A stretch of 64,000 bases of DNA from Annona cherimola (taxonomy: Eukaryota; Streptophyta; Magnoliopsida; Magnoliales; Annonaceae): contig CM059975.1 in NCBI GenBank assembly GCA_030490835.1, positions 5,917,579 through 5,981,578 of the forward strand, in the 5' to 3' direction. The notes beneath the pieces were generated by a model, which was given only the letters and a program-made list of their open reading frames with translations, made no database searches and had not been told where the DNA came from. Shown here in pieces: positions 10,762-23,183 of this stretch (position 1 is its first letter; every line of letters begins with the position of its first letter). A program made the position numbers and the translations under genes.

Positions 10762-13700
10762 ATGGAATGTGGAAATGGCATGAATTGTAAGTGTGAATTC
10801 CTCGCAAGAATAGATGTTCTTGTAATTTCTAGTAGCCGCCGACCTCGGGCCTTCTTAAACAATTCTCTTTCGTTTTTCACCAGCAAAGTTTCTGTACTCG
10901 TGCTGGCTAATGGCCATGCCATGCCCACACTGGGCTTCAAGCCTTAAGGACAGGCATCCCGTGGCTTAACGGGCTTTGAAAATTAGGTAGATCCATTGAA
11001 ATAGATACATTCACCATGTTGAGCTGAGACAGGGCATCAATGCCACTGTCTAACACCACGCATGAATTAATCTCACAACTAAAAAGAAAAGTAGCGAATT
11101 CAAATTCACATGCAATTGCGTTAGATGAACATGTGTGATAAGTTCGCTTCTCCGATTTGCAGCCTCTAATTCGCACTCGAATGCGGACAGAAGACGGTCG
11201 CTTTGTCCATCTGTTATCGTCGTAGGTGGTGGACTTGCTGGCCTTGCAGCGGCGCAGACTCTTCGAGATGCTTGTTTTCAAGTACTACTTCTTGAAGAAA
11301 AATAAATAAATAAGAGAGATATTTTCTAATTTAGCTGCATGAGCTTGAATATTGTTTGATAGTACGCTGTAACTTGCAGGTTATATTGCTGGAATCACGT
11401 GATCGAATTGGGGGACGGGTGAGCACAGACTACTCATTTGGGTTTCCTGTGGACATGGGTGCATCATGGTAGCTAAATTATCTTTCTTGCAGACCTATTA
11501 TTTGATTTTTTTTTTTTTTTTTTTTAAAAAAACTTGTCTGGTCCTATACTCTTCCTGCTCTGCTGTTTTAATTTTTTAACAATAAAAGTGGTTGAAATTA
11601 TAGAAGAATTTCATTAAAAAAATTATAGCAGAATTGAAGCCAGGTACGTACGCACGTACGTACTTACATGTGCAGGTTGCATGGGGCCTCTGAGCACAAC
11701 CCTTTGGCACCGCTGATTGGACGGCTCGGACTACCACTGTACCGCACTAGCGGCGACAATTCAATACTTTTTGACCACGATTTAGAAAGGTAATGAATTC
11801 TAATTGCTCTTGTCCATATCTCTGTCGTAAAACTAATTAACAGCTAGCCCATATATTTGATTTTTTGCATGCCTTCAGCTCAAATGATTGGGTAAATGTT
11901 TTGTTTGCATGTGTTAGCTGTGCACTCTACGATACTGACGGGAAGCAAGTGCCCCATCAAGTCGTTACAAACGTCGCTGAAACATTTGCTAGTATTCTAA
12001 AAGAGGCATGTCTCCTCTAGCTAATTACATTTGCATCAATGCATCTGTTTTCTTTCTGATCTATCTCGCTGGTTTACGTGTTTAAGTAATTGACGAATGA
12101 ATTAGCTGTAATTGATTTTGATCTTTGCAGGCACAGAAATTAAGGCAGGAGTGCAGTGAAGACATGTCCATACTCAAAGGCTTCTCGATTGTTGTGGAGC
12201 GACGTCCGGATTTGAGGTTTTGCAGATATATACTTCTGCACAACATAATCTATATGTGGTTGTGATTGCATGCAGTTTCACTGTCCGTGTGTGTGAGTGA
12301 GGGAGAGACTCTGTGATCTATATGCAGTTGTGATTGCTGTTTACCATTACAAGTCCCCTCAGCCATACAACTATATATTCAAGGTGGCTGTATACATCCG
12401 CCCGTAATTTTATTTGAGAGCGGAACTCGGATATGATTAATACCAAAAGCTCAGATCGCATAACCGATCCGGAAATCCCGTCCTCTTAGCCTAATTGTCT
12501 TGGATGAAATCAGCAAGTGCTTGAAATTAACGTTAGCTTCAATTTCTTGCAGACTAGATGGGCTGGCTGGCAAAGTTTTGCAATGGTACTTATGTAGGAT
12601 GGAAGGTTGGTTTGCTGCAGATGCGGATTCCATCTCCTTAAACTGCTGGGATCAGGCAAGTATAGTATTTATATGTATAAGCAGTGGTCCAAAAACAAAC
12701 TTTTGACCACCTGTTTTATACAAATGGTTTTTTATATTTTAAAAATCTTTTTATATATAAACCATTTAAAATAGAGGGGTGATCATTTCAGGCCGGCCGC
12801 ACGGCACTGCTCCGTGCGTCCGGCCTGAAAACCTATTTTTTTTTATTTTTTTTTTGATTTTTTTTCATGGGTAAGTAAATCTAGGTGTATTAAATCTATA
12901 AAACAAGTTTTACCATTTTTGGATGTTTTTAAGTATTTTTTTTGGATTTTTAAATACGGTGGCAGTTTCGTAATTTTTGGATTTCAGAAAATTACGAAAC
13001 TGCCACCGTGTTTAAAAATCCAAAAAAAATACTTAAAAACATCCAAAAATGGTAAAACTTGTTTTATAGATTTAATACACCTAGATTTACTTACCCATGA
13101 AAAAAAATCAAAAAAAAAAAAAAAAGGTTTTCAGGCCGGACGCACGGAGCAGTGCCGTGCGGCCGGCCTGAAATGATCATGCCTCTTTAAAATATAAGTT
13201 ACTGTATATTTATGATAACAAAAATCATTTCGATTAGAAACTTAAATTTTATAAACTGTTAACATTATTTAATAGTAAAAAATGAAATTGCTAAAATTTG
13301 GAAAAAAGATAGCAGGTAGAAGCTTCGAAACTATTTAATTTTTTGTGTTTTACCTAAGTATATATGAGTGACTATTATTAATGGTTTAAATATTAAAAAT
13401 GAATGAAAATTGATCTAAGAAAAACATTTGGACAGTCCAATTTTCGTTTTGTATCAATGTCCTTAACATAATTTTTGCAACGTGGCTGCCTAGAAGTGTC
13501 CACAAAAATACTTTTTTTAAATTTTTTTAACTTTTTTAACATTTAAATTATTTATTTTGTTTAGCATAATCTATTTTATTACGCTATCAAAAATTATTTA
13601 ATTAGAATTTATATTTTGGAAAAATTAGAATCTCTTGAAAGAAAATATGTAACTATAATTTTTTTTTTGGTCAAAACTGTGTTGTGTAGATATGATTTAC

Positions 13701-15828
13701 AAAATTTTCAATGTACGTGATTTTTGAAATTACAAAAAATGCATTTGGATATACTGTATACATGATTTAAATTTGAAAAAAATATTTTAAAATTAAAAGG
13801 AGCTATGATGGTTACAGCTAGATTCTCTTGTTTCGAAATTTCCCCGTACATTTTCTGGCTAATTATATGCTTAATTAATTCTCTCGACGACTGGAGACAA
13901 ACGACAAAACGTCACGGTCATGGCATCTATATATCGGATAACCAAATTAATTCCATTCCACGACATAAAAGCTGAAAAAAACAAAAGCCGCCTGCCCATA
14001 ATATGTTAATCTAGTGTACTCCATAGTAGGGTGCAGTTTTGGTAATGGCAACTGTAGTTAGATTCATTAAATACTTTAAAATGACTAGGATGAGTTTTTA
14101 TTTTTATATCTATAAATTATAATAAATTTCAAGTAAAAATACACTCAAAATAGGATAGATTCCAAGATCCTAATAAATCAGAGCTGACTCTAATTACTAA
14201 TATACGTTCAATATATAATTTACATAAGATCTTTCATAATGAAAGATATAAATATATTTTTTAAATATAAAAAACTTATTTACTTAATTTATTATTTAGT
14301 AATTTTAAAAAATATATTATTATCATCTTAATTATAGGTTTAAGTAAGACTTGTAATGAAATTATAATTTTCAAATATAATATAAAAGCTATCTTAAAGA
14401 ACCAATTTAGAATTGAAATTGGAACTAAGTTGACCTTAAAAATAAAGTAGTATAAGCTTAGGATTGACTCAACATTAATAAGTTATGGTAAAAAATTTTG
14501 AAAGTAAAATAGAGATTAGATTAATTTTGAACGGGACCTACCTAACAGGTCATTGTTGTCATGGTATACAACAATACAAATAGTAAGCATCTGTTTTTGA
14601 GCCCACGTTGATATATGCTTATATTAAATTCTCTCCCACACATACACAGTCAGGAAGAACTTAACCCAAAAAGAGAAAAATTTACTTGCAGGAAGAACTT
14701 CTGTCGGGTGGACATGGACTTATGGTCCGAGGATATCGCCCTGTCATAGACACGCTTGCTAGAGGGCTTGACATTCGCCTCCGGCATAGGTAAGAAGCAA
14801 AATGAATTACGTACGTCTTTGGTAATATATTACTTTTTAAAAAAAAATTTGTTGGACCCCAATAATGTTCTATAAATAATTAATTTAACAGAGGGTGTGG
14901 ATTTGGACTAGTAATTAAAACAATGTCCATGTCCATTAATTGAAATCGATCTGCATATGCATGTTTTGTTTCTCATGTTTCAGGGTGACAAGGATAAGCC
15001 AGTGTTACAATGGAGTAACTGTTATGGTTGAAAATGGAAGAACATTCACAGCTGATGCAGCCATAATTACGACTCCCCTTGGAGTTTTGAAAGCGAAGTC
15101 CATCGAGTTGGAGCCAAGTCTTCCAAGTTGGAAAGAAGAAGCAATCGAGGGTCTCGGGGTAGGAATAGAGAACAAGATCGCACTCCTTTTCCGCAAGGTC
15201 TTCTGGCCCAATGTAGAGTTCCTGGGGATCGTGGCACCCGCTTCTTATGGATGCAGCTACTTCCTCAATCTTCACAAGGCCGCTGGGCATCCCGTCCTTA
15301 TTTACATGCCAGCAGGCCGCCTCGCCCGTGACATAGAAATGATGTCTGATGAGGGGGCTGCTAGTTTCGCCTTTCAGCAACTCAAGAGAATCCTACCCAA
15401 TGCTTCTGAACCGGTACCTAGTTACTACTACTTGTTCCTCTCGCATTATACTCTAGTGGGTTGGATTTAAATGTGCAGTTACTTAATTACTGCTGTTTCG
15501 CATGCAGATTCAGCATTTGGTGTCTCGCTGGGGAACAGACGTGAATTCGCTGGGCGCCTACAGCCATGACTCTGTGGGGAAGTCCCATGACCTCTACGAG
15601 AAGCTGAGGACACCCATCCGCAATCTCTTCTTTGCAGGGGAGGCTACCAGCTCCAGCTATCCGGGAACCGTTCATGGTGCCTTCTCGACCGGGGTGTTAG
15701 CAGCGGAGGAATGCAGACTCCATGTTCTGCGACGATACCAAGACTTGAATTTGATCAAGCAACGTCCGAGCGTGGGTCCACAACTATTCACATCCGAACC
15801 CATCCCTCTTCTCATTTCCCGCATGTAA
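10762..15828 (+). CDS. PAO: Polyamine oxidase, FAD-dependent, peroxisomal type (10 exons)
   Basis: It encodes a flavin amine oxidase of the plant PAO2/3/4 group, which back-converts spermine/spermidine with release of H2O2 and 3-aminopropanal. Exons by my splice model: 10762-10786, 11163-11281, 11380-11468, 11676-11789, 11918-12005, 12131-12216, 12553-12655, 14692-14789, 14984-15413, 15508-15828. They join in frame to 490 aa, the usual family length. The Rossmann FAD motif GGGLAG is at residues 30-35, followed by [12 protein letters not shown] at 303-305 carries the conserved active-site lysine. [22 protein letters not shown] binds FAD near the end. The C-terminus SRM is a type-1 peroxisome signal. 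Introns 5 (donor at 12006) and 7 (donor at 12656) start with GC, not GT; GT alternatives break the frame. Intron 7 is about 2 kb and carries a MITE. The tiny first coding exon (25 nt) is the least certain part. Confidence 0.9.
12774..13185. mobile_element. 412-bp fold-back MITE, Mutator-like (9-bp target duplication)
   Basis: A nearly perfect palindrome with arms of about 200 bp. The termini are GAGGGGTGATCATTTCAGG and, on the other strand, GAGGCATGATCATTTCAGG. It is flanked by exact 9-bp duplications TTTAAAATA at 12765-12773 and 13186-13194. A 9-bp duplication with long inverted repeats is the Mutator/MULE signature. It lies in intron 7 of the polyamine oxidase gene. The GC-rich outer 50 bp of each arm contrast with the AT-rich inner arms. 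No transposase frame. Confidence 0.9.
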
Positions 15829-17525
15829 TTAACTATCCTTATGTAACATATTTTAATATTTTAAGAATGGTACTGATGAATCTAATGAAGCATATGCATA
15901 TTTATTTCAAGGTTGTGAGTCGATTAATCATGTGAGGCTGGCCTTATTGAAATGTCGATCGATGGAGACTCTTTTATTTGTAATTATATAATGATTTTTT
16001 AAACGAGAAAGCCGAAAACATATATCTTATTATATATCTGGATATATTGCCAGTACTATTACTGTTGAAGATTTTAGTGTGTGACCCCATTTGAGGTGTA
16101 TCTTTATGATTAAATCGAAATCTCATTTATTCGTTCTGTTTAACGCTTTTTGTTTTAGTATGGTACTAAAATTAATTTAATAAAATTCTTGGATATATTG
16201 TATCTCTTTTAAAATGCGTATGAGTAAATTATGAAAAATAGTTGAATCCTTAAATTTGCAGACGCGTTAGCATGTAATAATAATTTATGAAATTATTTAT
16301 TCATATAGGAATGAATTTTTAGATAATTTAGATGTTGAATATATAGCTTCAAAATTGAGTTAAATCAAATAATTTCGTTATAATTTTATGTAAATTTGCA
16401 AACAAGGCCTATGTATCTGTGATTTCGATTCTAAAAATGGATGCGGTGAACTGGAGTTTGAATAGGACAAACATAACGGTAGAATTATGTCTTGAAAGAA
16501 AAACTATACAAGAATTCAAAATTTCGTAAAAAACACTGTAAAAAAATATATAAGAATTCAAAAATAAGAAAATTTAATATATAAGTTAAATCTACTTTAA
16601 AATAATAAAATTTGATACATAAATTAAATATAATTTTTTATTTGTCACAAGGTTTACAACTTTAGACCAGCTGTGTTAGATTCAGTCACTAAATCAAATA
16701 TACTTTTTTATAATTAAATTAAATACAATTTTTTATCAAGCCACGACTAGGTATCGGACGAAGGTGTATTCCAGAGGAAGGGTAACAAGGCTATTACGTT
16801 TACTCAACTTTGCACCCTATGCGTACAAAACTCGGCTGACAAAATTTTCCCAGTAAAAACTGTCAACCATGCGCTTTTGTCAGCATTAATTCTGCCCAGC
16901 AATGCTCTGTTTGCATGCAACTTTCTTCTGTGCACGCACACAGCTTGCAAAACTCATACACATGTGGGGGGGTCCACAATTTGCATGCAGCTGCTCGGTT
17001 TGAAAGCATGATATAACAAGTTTTACATTTTGGGACTCAGGATTGATAAGTTTTACACTCTCCATTAAGTTTTTTCTTTTACCAAACAGACCCTATATTT
17101 ATGTACTCTACTATTCTATTCACACTCAAATCAGCCATTCCGTTCCGTAAGTGAAGACAGATGCTCTTTTTTTTTTTTTTTTTTTTTTTAATGGAACTCT
17201 TTTTTGTACTTCACGTAAAAGGGAAAGGGGAAAAAAATGCCGCCATAGGCCGATAGTCTATAGATAGTAACGTGGGTTTTCCCAGTTACTTTTTTGGGCC
17301 ATCCAGTTATTTTCTGGATATGGTGGTCCGGCCCAGTCGGCAAGGATTACTTTTAAGCCGAAAACAAAAAAAAAAAAACAACAACAACAACAAAAAAAAA
17401 AAAAATCTTCTTTACCAGTCGTCTCGGCTCGTCGCGTCGTCGGGGTTTAAGAGGGCCTTTACGGCGAGAGAGGATAAGGGAGACGAAAGGCTCAGTCCTT
17501 CGGTGGAGAGGCGAGAAGAAATAAA
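15829..17525. other. Spacer between polyamine oxidase and PPR genes
   Basis: AT-rich 3' flank of the polyamine oxidase gene, then a T19 run near 17170 and an (A)12 (CAA)n A-rich stretch near 17365-17405. The last 150 bp before 17526 are GC-richer and probably hold the PPR promoter and 5' leader. I see no clear TATA box. Confidence 0.5.
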
Positions 17526-20500
17526 ATGGAAGCAATCCAATTTCAGTCCCACTCTCTTCTCCCTCTTTCCTCCAATCTAAGGTCATTTTTCTCATCCCCG
17601 TTTCTTCCAATGCATTTTACTTCCTCCGGAAAATGAATCTTTTCCTCGGCTTTGAAGTTTTGATCTGAACTTCTTAGTGACATCTAAGATGGGATTTACC
17701 CTCATCTTCTGCGAAATTATCTTCATTTGGATGTTCAATCGATTCTAATGGCGACAATGAAGTGACTGGGTAGAACCCAACTCCGTTCGTTTGAGCAGGG
17801 GATTATGACCAGAGTAAACTCGCCGTTTTTTCACGTCCAAGTGAGGATGGATTGAACTGTTTTTTCCTGCATATCAGTGTTACCTCCAATCCGTTGGATG
17901 TTAAATTAGCATGTCTTTTCTCTGTTCACATTTGCAATTTCTTTAAAAGCTTGAAGCCACTAAAATGTTATCTCTTGACACCAGCATTGCCTGGTTTCAA
18001 ATTTCTGATGGTCTACTGCTGTTGATCCATCCAAAACGTTTCAGCATAAACGGCTTGATGCCTATGGGAACTTGGTTTTCTGCCAAAATTTTGAAAAAAC
18101 TGTTATTCAATGCGGGCTTTGTGCGTATTTCAGTAAACCAAAGGTACTGGGCAATCATTGCGCTCTAAAAGTCCCTCCCAAGGGAAGATTAGAGATTGTC
18201 TGTCGAGGTATGTTGGCTCCGAGAAAATTCATGCGGAGGAGGAAGACAACAGAAGTTTTTAAGGATGCAGCTGATGAAGCGGATCAGAAGAATTGGAGGA
18301 GGTTGATGAGCGAAATTGATGAGGCAGGATCTGCTGTAGAAATACTCAGGACCCAGAGGGCCAAACGCGAAGCTCTTCCAAGAGACCTTGTTTTGGGTAC
18401 TCTTGTGAGGTTCAAGCAACTAAAGAAATGGAACCTTGTTAGTGAGGTACATGGTTTGAATGTTTTCTTCTCGCTTTTTGCTTCTTTTTCTGTTTTAGCA
18501 ATCAGGAATTCATTAAATGATGGAAGATGGGCTGTCCAATCTGGACTTTAAAAAAAAAAAAAATCATTCCTGAAGAATATTATGGTTATGCACTGGGTAG
18601 TCTTGGAAAGCATCATTAGGTAAACAGATATACTTTTTTTTTACCCATGAAAACAGATACACTTTTGGTTACAATTTCACATATTGTAGTAGGAAGTCCA
18701 TGAATTGCATGATATACGCATGTGTGATTCATCATGTGTTCTAGAAAATTTCTTTTCCTTTCCTTGTTCCGTAATGTTATTTGTTTGACATTGATTGCCT
18801 TATTCTCTTCTTTTCCCTTTAGATCCTAGAATGGCTCCGGTGCCAGCACTGGTGGGACTTCAATGAGATGGACTTTCTAATGCTTATGACTGCATATGGA
18901 AAACAAGGGGACTTCAACAGGGCAGAGAGAGTCTTGAGATATATGAACAAGCATGGGTATAAGCCAAGTGTGATATCACACACAGCCCTGATGGAAGCTT
19001 ATGGGAAAGCAGGCGAGTATAACAAGGCTGAAGCAATTTTCCGAAGGATGCAGTCTTCTGGCCCTGAACCTTCACCCTTAACATACCAAATAATCCTTAA
19101 AACTTTTGTTGATGTAAACTACAATCCCTTACGGTTTTATCTGTTAATGCTCTAGCTCAGTTAATGTTGTCTATTTAGGTAGATTGCTTCATATTTTGAA
19201 CATACACCATAACATTGTATGCTAAGTACAAATTGGAAAACAAGTTGGCTTTTTTTTTTTTTTTTTTCAATTATCTAAGGGTTGGGAAATCTTCTATGTT
19301 GGATGCTACCCAGTACCTAATTAACACAAAATCAGTTGAATGTGTCCGGTGCATTTGTTCTAAGTTGTAACCCTCAATTGCTCTCCTGCAAGGAAAAGAT
19401 CAAAGATGGATTTAACTGGCATTAAAAGTTACAAGCCCTAATTTCTTGTTGTTCTATTTTATTTGTCAAATAAACGGGATTTCATTTATACTAGGGCATG
19501 CAGACCGTCCTTTCAAGTATCATCATCATAAGCTGTTTCCTAAATATGTGGGGTTAGCTGCATTGTTCCTTTTGCATCATTCTTTGGATTATGAACTATG
19601 TTTTTAGTAATTTCTAATGTCTTCATAGCCTGTTTAATTACCTATATCCACATTTTCTTGTGTCTCCCTCTCATTCCCATACTACCTTCTATTTGAATAT
19701 ACTCAACTCTCCTAATTGGCGTCATTTCGGACCTCCGTTTAACATGTTTAAACCACCTTAGTCTGCTTTCCCTCATTTTATTAGTTATTGGCTTTACCTT
19801 TATCTCAAATTACTTAATTTTTAATTTTATCTTTTTTGTTTTACCATTCATTCATTTTAACTTTCTCATTTCTGATACACTCATTATATATATATATATA
19901 TATTGTTCTTGAATTGCCCAACATTTTTCCCCATTGTCTTATAACTTTTTGGTGGAATTCGACAATCACATAAAATTTCTGAAGCACTCTGTCATTTCTT
20001 TCATCCTGCTTGAATTCTATTTATATGATTTGTTTGTTTTCTCCATTTTCTTGATTTGTTGGTCCTAAATATTAGAAATGATCAATTCTTAGTACTACTT
20101 AGTTTGAAATCTTAATTGGTTTCATGCCAAAATTTATTAGGCTATTTCAAATGCAGGGGAACAAATTTGAAGAAGCTGAAGCACTTTTTGAGACCCTTTT
20201 GAATGACGACAAATCAGTTTTAAAGCCGGACCAGAAAATGTTCCACATGATGATTTACATGTATAAAAAGGCTGGAAATTATGATCAGGCTCGTAAGCTA
20301 TTTGGAACGATGGCTGATAGAGGAATTCCCCGATCAACAGTTACTTTCAACAGTCTGATGTCATTTGAGACCAACTACAAGGAGGTCTCAAATGTATATG
20401 ACCAGGTAGAAGCATAGCATGATTATATTCTTATTTTCCAAACATGTGTTTGTCTTCAATCTAGATGTTAGCGGGATTGCATGATACATGACACATGTGA

Positions 20501-22685
20501 TATAGGATCAGATTTTGGTTCAGGTGATACTTCAGTTTTCCCTGACTGTTGATGTGATGTGCCACAATATGAATGAACTATACCAAAATATGACTGTTGA
20601 TGCATTTACCAAGAGACCCCAGCAGTTGACACCATGTGAGTCAAAGGCCCAGGGGCTTGAATGATCCTTGGGCCATATGATATTTACCGAGGATACCAAA
20701 TATGACTGTCGATGCATTTACCAAGAGATACCCCAGCAGTTGACACCATGTGAGTCAAAGGCCAGGGGTTTGAATGGTCCTTGGGCCATATGATATTTAC
20801 CGAGGGAGGGAGGGTTGGGCCATATGATATTTACCAAAATGATCCTTTGGCCGCATAAGACCTGAATCAGAGACCAAAATATTCATTGTTTGTACAGACC
20901 TGAGTTAAGCCTGGGAAATATTGATTGAGGCCAAAGTATTCATTGTTTGTACAGACCTGAGTTAAGCCTGGGATATATTTTCGTTAATAGAATTTATCAA
21001 GCAAAACAATTAAGAAGCAGAATGAAAATTCCAAAAGAATTTTTTTAAAAATATGTATATTGTTCTATTTCTGGTCCTAATGATGACAGTTATCCTTGTA
21101 TCTGTGCTCGTGTTTTCAAACTCATCAGGAACTATGTGCATTGTAGATTCTGACATGATTTGTACGATCAGATGCAAAGAGCTGGCCTCCAACCTGATGT
21201 TGTGAGCTATGCTCTCCTCATCAATGCCTATGGGAAGGCTAGAAGAGAAGATGAAGCACTGGCTGTTTTTGAGGAAATGCTGGATGCTGGTGTCAGGTGT
21301 GTTGAGCTGTGGCTTTGTTTCATAATGTTGTTGATTTGTTGTGCCTTGTTTCAAAAGCTAGAATCCATATGAGGAGGCTATTAATGATCCTTTTTGAATA
21401 GAGATGTGGTCATTGACTTCCTGTTGGGTCAATGGGGTGGGTACCCAGGCCATTTAACAAACAACCCCACTGCTGGTGGCTGGAACTTCTCAATACAGCA
21501 TGCACATCCATCCTATATTTGTATCTTTTTAGTAGTTGCACTCAGTTGTTTTCTTCACTTTTAAATGTATCTTTCGGGTGGAATGCAGATGACAATTTAT
21601 CTTCACTTTTAACCCTTTATCTCTCGGGAACCAATTGAAGTTCTGTCTTTTTGATACAGAGTTCAGGGTCATCCTCTGTGCATACCAAAACCTACAAATT
21701 CAGCCTCCACTATTGAGCTTTTCATTCAAACCTAAGAACAGGAGGCAGTACATTACTGTCAAATTTTTAGAATATTGAATGATTGGTTGACAGGTGTTGC
21801 ATTTGATCCGCTGATTTTTAGTACTTCTCTAACCTGTGCCCAATAGATTACTTTGTTTAGATTAACTAATACCTTCTCTTCGTGAGGGTTAAAATTCCTC
21901 AATTCTTGTGTTGTTTTCCAGGCCAACACGCAAAGCATATAACATTTTGCTTGACGCATTTGCGATACCAGGAATGGTGGAGGAAGCCAAGACTGTGTTC
22001 AAAAGCATGAGACGAGACAGGTACACATCTTCCCCCCCCCCCCCCCCCCCCCCCCCCCCCTTTTTTTTTTGGGTGCCATGTTAATTGCTAGAGAACAAGA
22101 GAATGCCTTCCAACTTTTTAATTTATGTCCTGTGCTTTTGGCAGGTGCAACCCCGATCTTTGCTCTTATACAACAATGCTATCTGCTTATGTCAATGCAT
22201 CTGACATGGAAGGAGCTGAAAAATTTTTTAAACGGCTCAAACAAGATGGGTTTGAACCCAATGTTGTGACCTACGGGACACTGATGAAGGGATATGCTAA
22301 GGAAAGCAACCTTGAAAAAATGATGCAGATATATGAAGAAATGCGGATGCAAGGCCTTGACGGCAACCAAACCATCTTCACAACTATCATGGATGCACAT
22401 GGAAAGAATGGTGATTTTGGAAGTGCAGTTGTATGGTTCAAAGAAATGGAGTCACGAGGATTTCCCCCTGACCAAAAAGCAAAAAATATCCTCCTATCTT
22501 TGGCAAAGACTGCAGATGAACAGAAGGAAGCAAACGAACTTGCGGGCAATGCTGTGGCTGATCTCAGCAAAGAGAACATTAATCAAATTTCTGAGCCTGA
22601 TTATGATCATGATAAAAGTGATGATGAGCAGGATGATGGTAGTGACAAGGAAGATGTCTGGAATGAACCAGAGAATTTAATTTAA
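17526..22685 (+). CDS. P-type pentatricopeptide repeat protein (At3g59040-like), probably plastid-targeted
   Basis: P-class PPR proteins bind organellar RNA. Well-supported exons: 18045-18446, 18823-19113, 20157-20405, 21172-21296, 21922-22020, 22145-22685 (last six), joined in frame, giving 568 aa. They carry GMLAPRKFMRRRK, then LPRDLVLGTLVRFKQLKKWN, about ten 35-residue PPR motifs (for example ERVLRYMNKHGYKPSVISHT, YTTMLSAYVNASDMEGAEKF) and an acidic tail DDEQDDGSDKEDVW. The order and sequence match the Arabidopsis At3g59040 family from memory. The likely start is ATG 17526 (MEAIQFQSHSLLPLSS, Ser-rich like a transit peptide), with a donor at 17581. That exon is in phase 2 while the exon at 18045 needs phase 0, so the first junction is unresolved: a missed small exon, a sequence error or real damage. 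The intron after 19113 holds a LINE relic. Confidence 0.8.
18635..18650 (-). mobile_element. Very short poly(A) insertion (minus orientation)
   Basis: On the minus strand about 16 bp reading catgggt followed by A9 lie between near-identical 13-bp copies of aaacagataYact (18622-18634 and 18651-18663; one mismatch). The pattern resembles a 5'-truncated target-primed retroposition with a target duplication. Confidence 0.5.
19495..20060 (-). mobile_element. 3' fragment of an RTE-type LINE
   Basis: The minus-strand translation near 19790-19690 gives ESRLRWFKHVKRRSEMTPIR, then RRVEYIQIEG and RGRHKKMW. This is the conserved C-terminal block of plant RTE LINE reverse transcriptases (LRWFGHV.RR). Further upstream on the minus strand (about 20030-19920) is SASEILCDCRIP, matching the segment before the polymerase end, with deletions in between. 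The 3' end has the (GAT)n-like text ttatgatgatgatacttg. Stops and deletions make it inactive. It lies antisense in a PPR intron. Confidence 0.8.
20581..20990. repeat. Two short tandem duplications in a PPR intron
   Basis: A unit of about 112 bp (core ccagcagttgacaccatgtg, then ccttgggccatatgatattt) occurs at about 20581-20692 and 20693-20803, with a further partial copy to 20840. A second 57-bp unit (attcattgtttgtacagacc) occurs at 20881 and 20938. Both lie between exons ending at 20405 and starting at 21172. Confidence 0.8.
22032..22070 (+). repeat. C29-T10 homopolymer tract
   Basis: An uninterrupted run of 29 C followed by 10 T lies in the last intron of the PPR gene, 12 bp after the donor. 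G-runs on the other strand can form quadruplexes. Such tracts are also a common source of assembly or polymerase slippage error, so the length is uncertain. Confidence 0.9.
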
Positions 22686-23183
22686 TATCAAGAAATGCAA
22701 GGCGGTTCTGAATTTATGATTGGCTTTTCTGTGTCTACTGTATATGATTCAGAAACAACAAATTCTGATGATGTATGAAATCAGTTTTGTAGCTGTAAAT
22801 ACATTCTTGTATGAAATCAGCACAACGGCATGAGTTCTTTGATAATTGTTAATGATAGTTTAATCCACAGGATGCGAGCATACCAAAGCAGACCCAACAA
22901 ATTGCTTCAATGTGGGGTGAGGCAGGATCCAGAAATCTTGCTCAAGATTACAAAATATGCAGAAATAAATTCCACTTGTGATCCATGTGCAATTGTCTAA
23001 GCATCACCTACCTCATGAGTTCTCGGGACTGTATTAAATACAATCGAGTCAACAAGAAGGGCTTCTTTGATAAAAATATCAACATAGAAAGATGTCATAA
23101 AATGAAAAATGAGCGGAGTTTTTCTTTACTCCACAATTTTTTCCTTTTATCATAATAATTTTACTTTCTGTGTTTCCTCCTTT

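Noticed and set aside
14973..15380. Minus-strand open frame of 135 codons
   Set aside because: It is antisense to polyamine oxidase exon 9, which is conserved and in frame.
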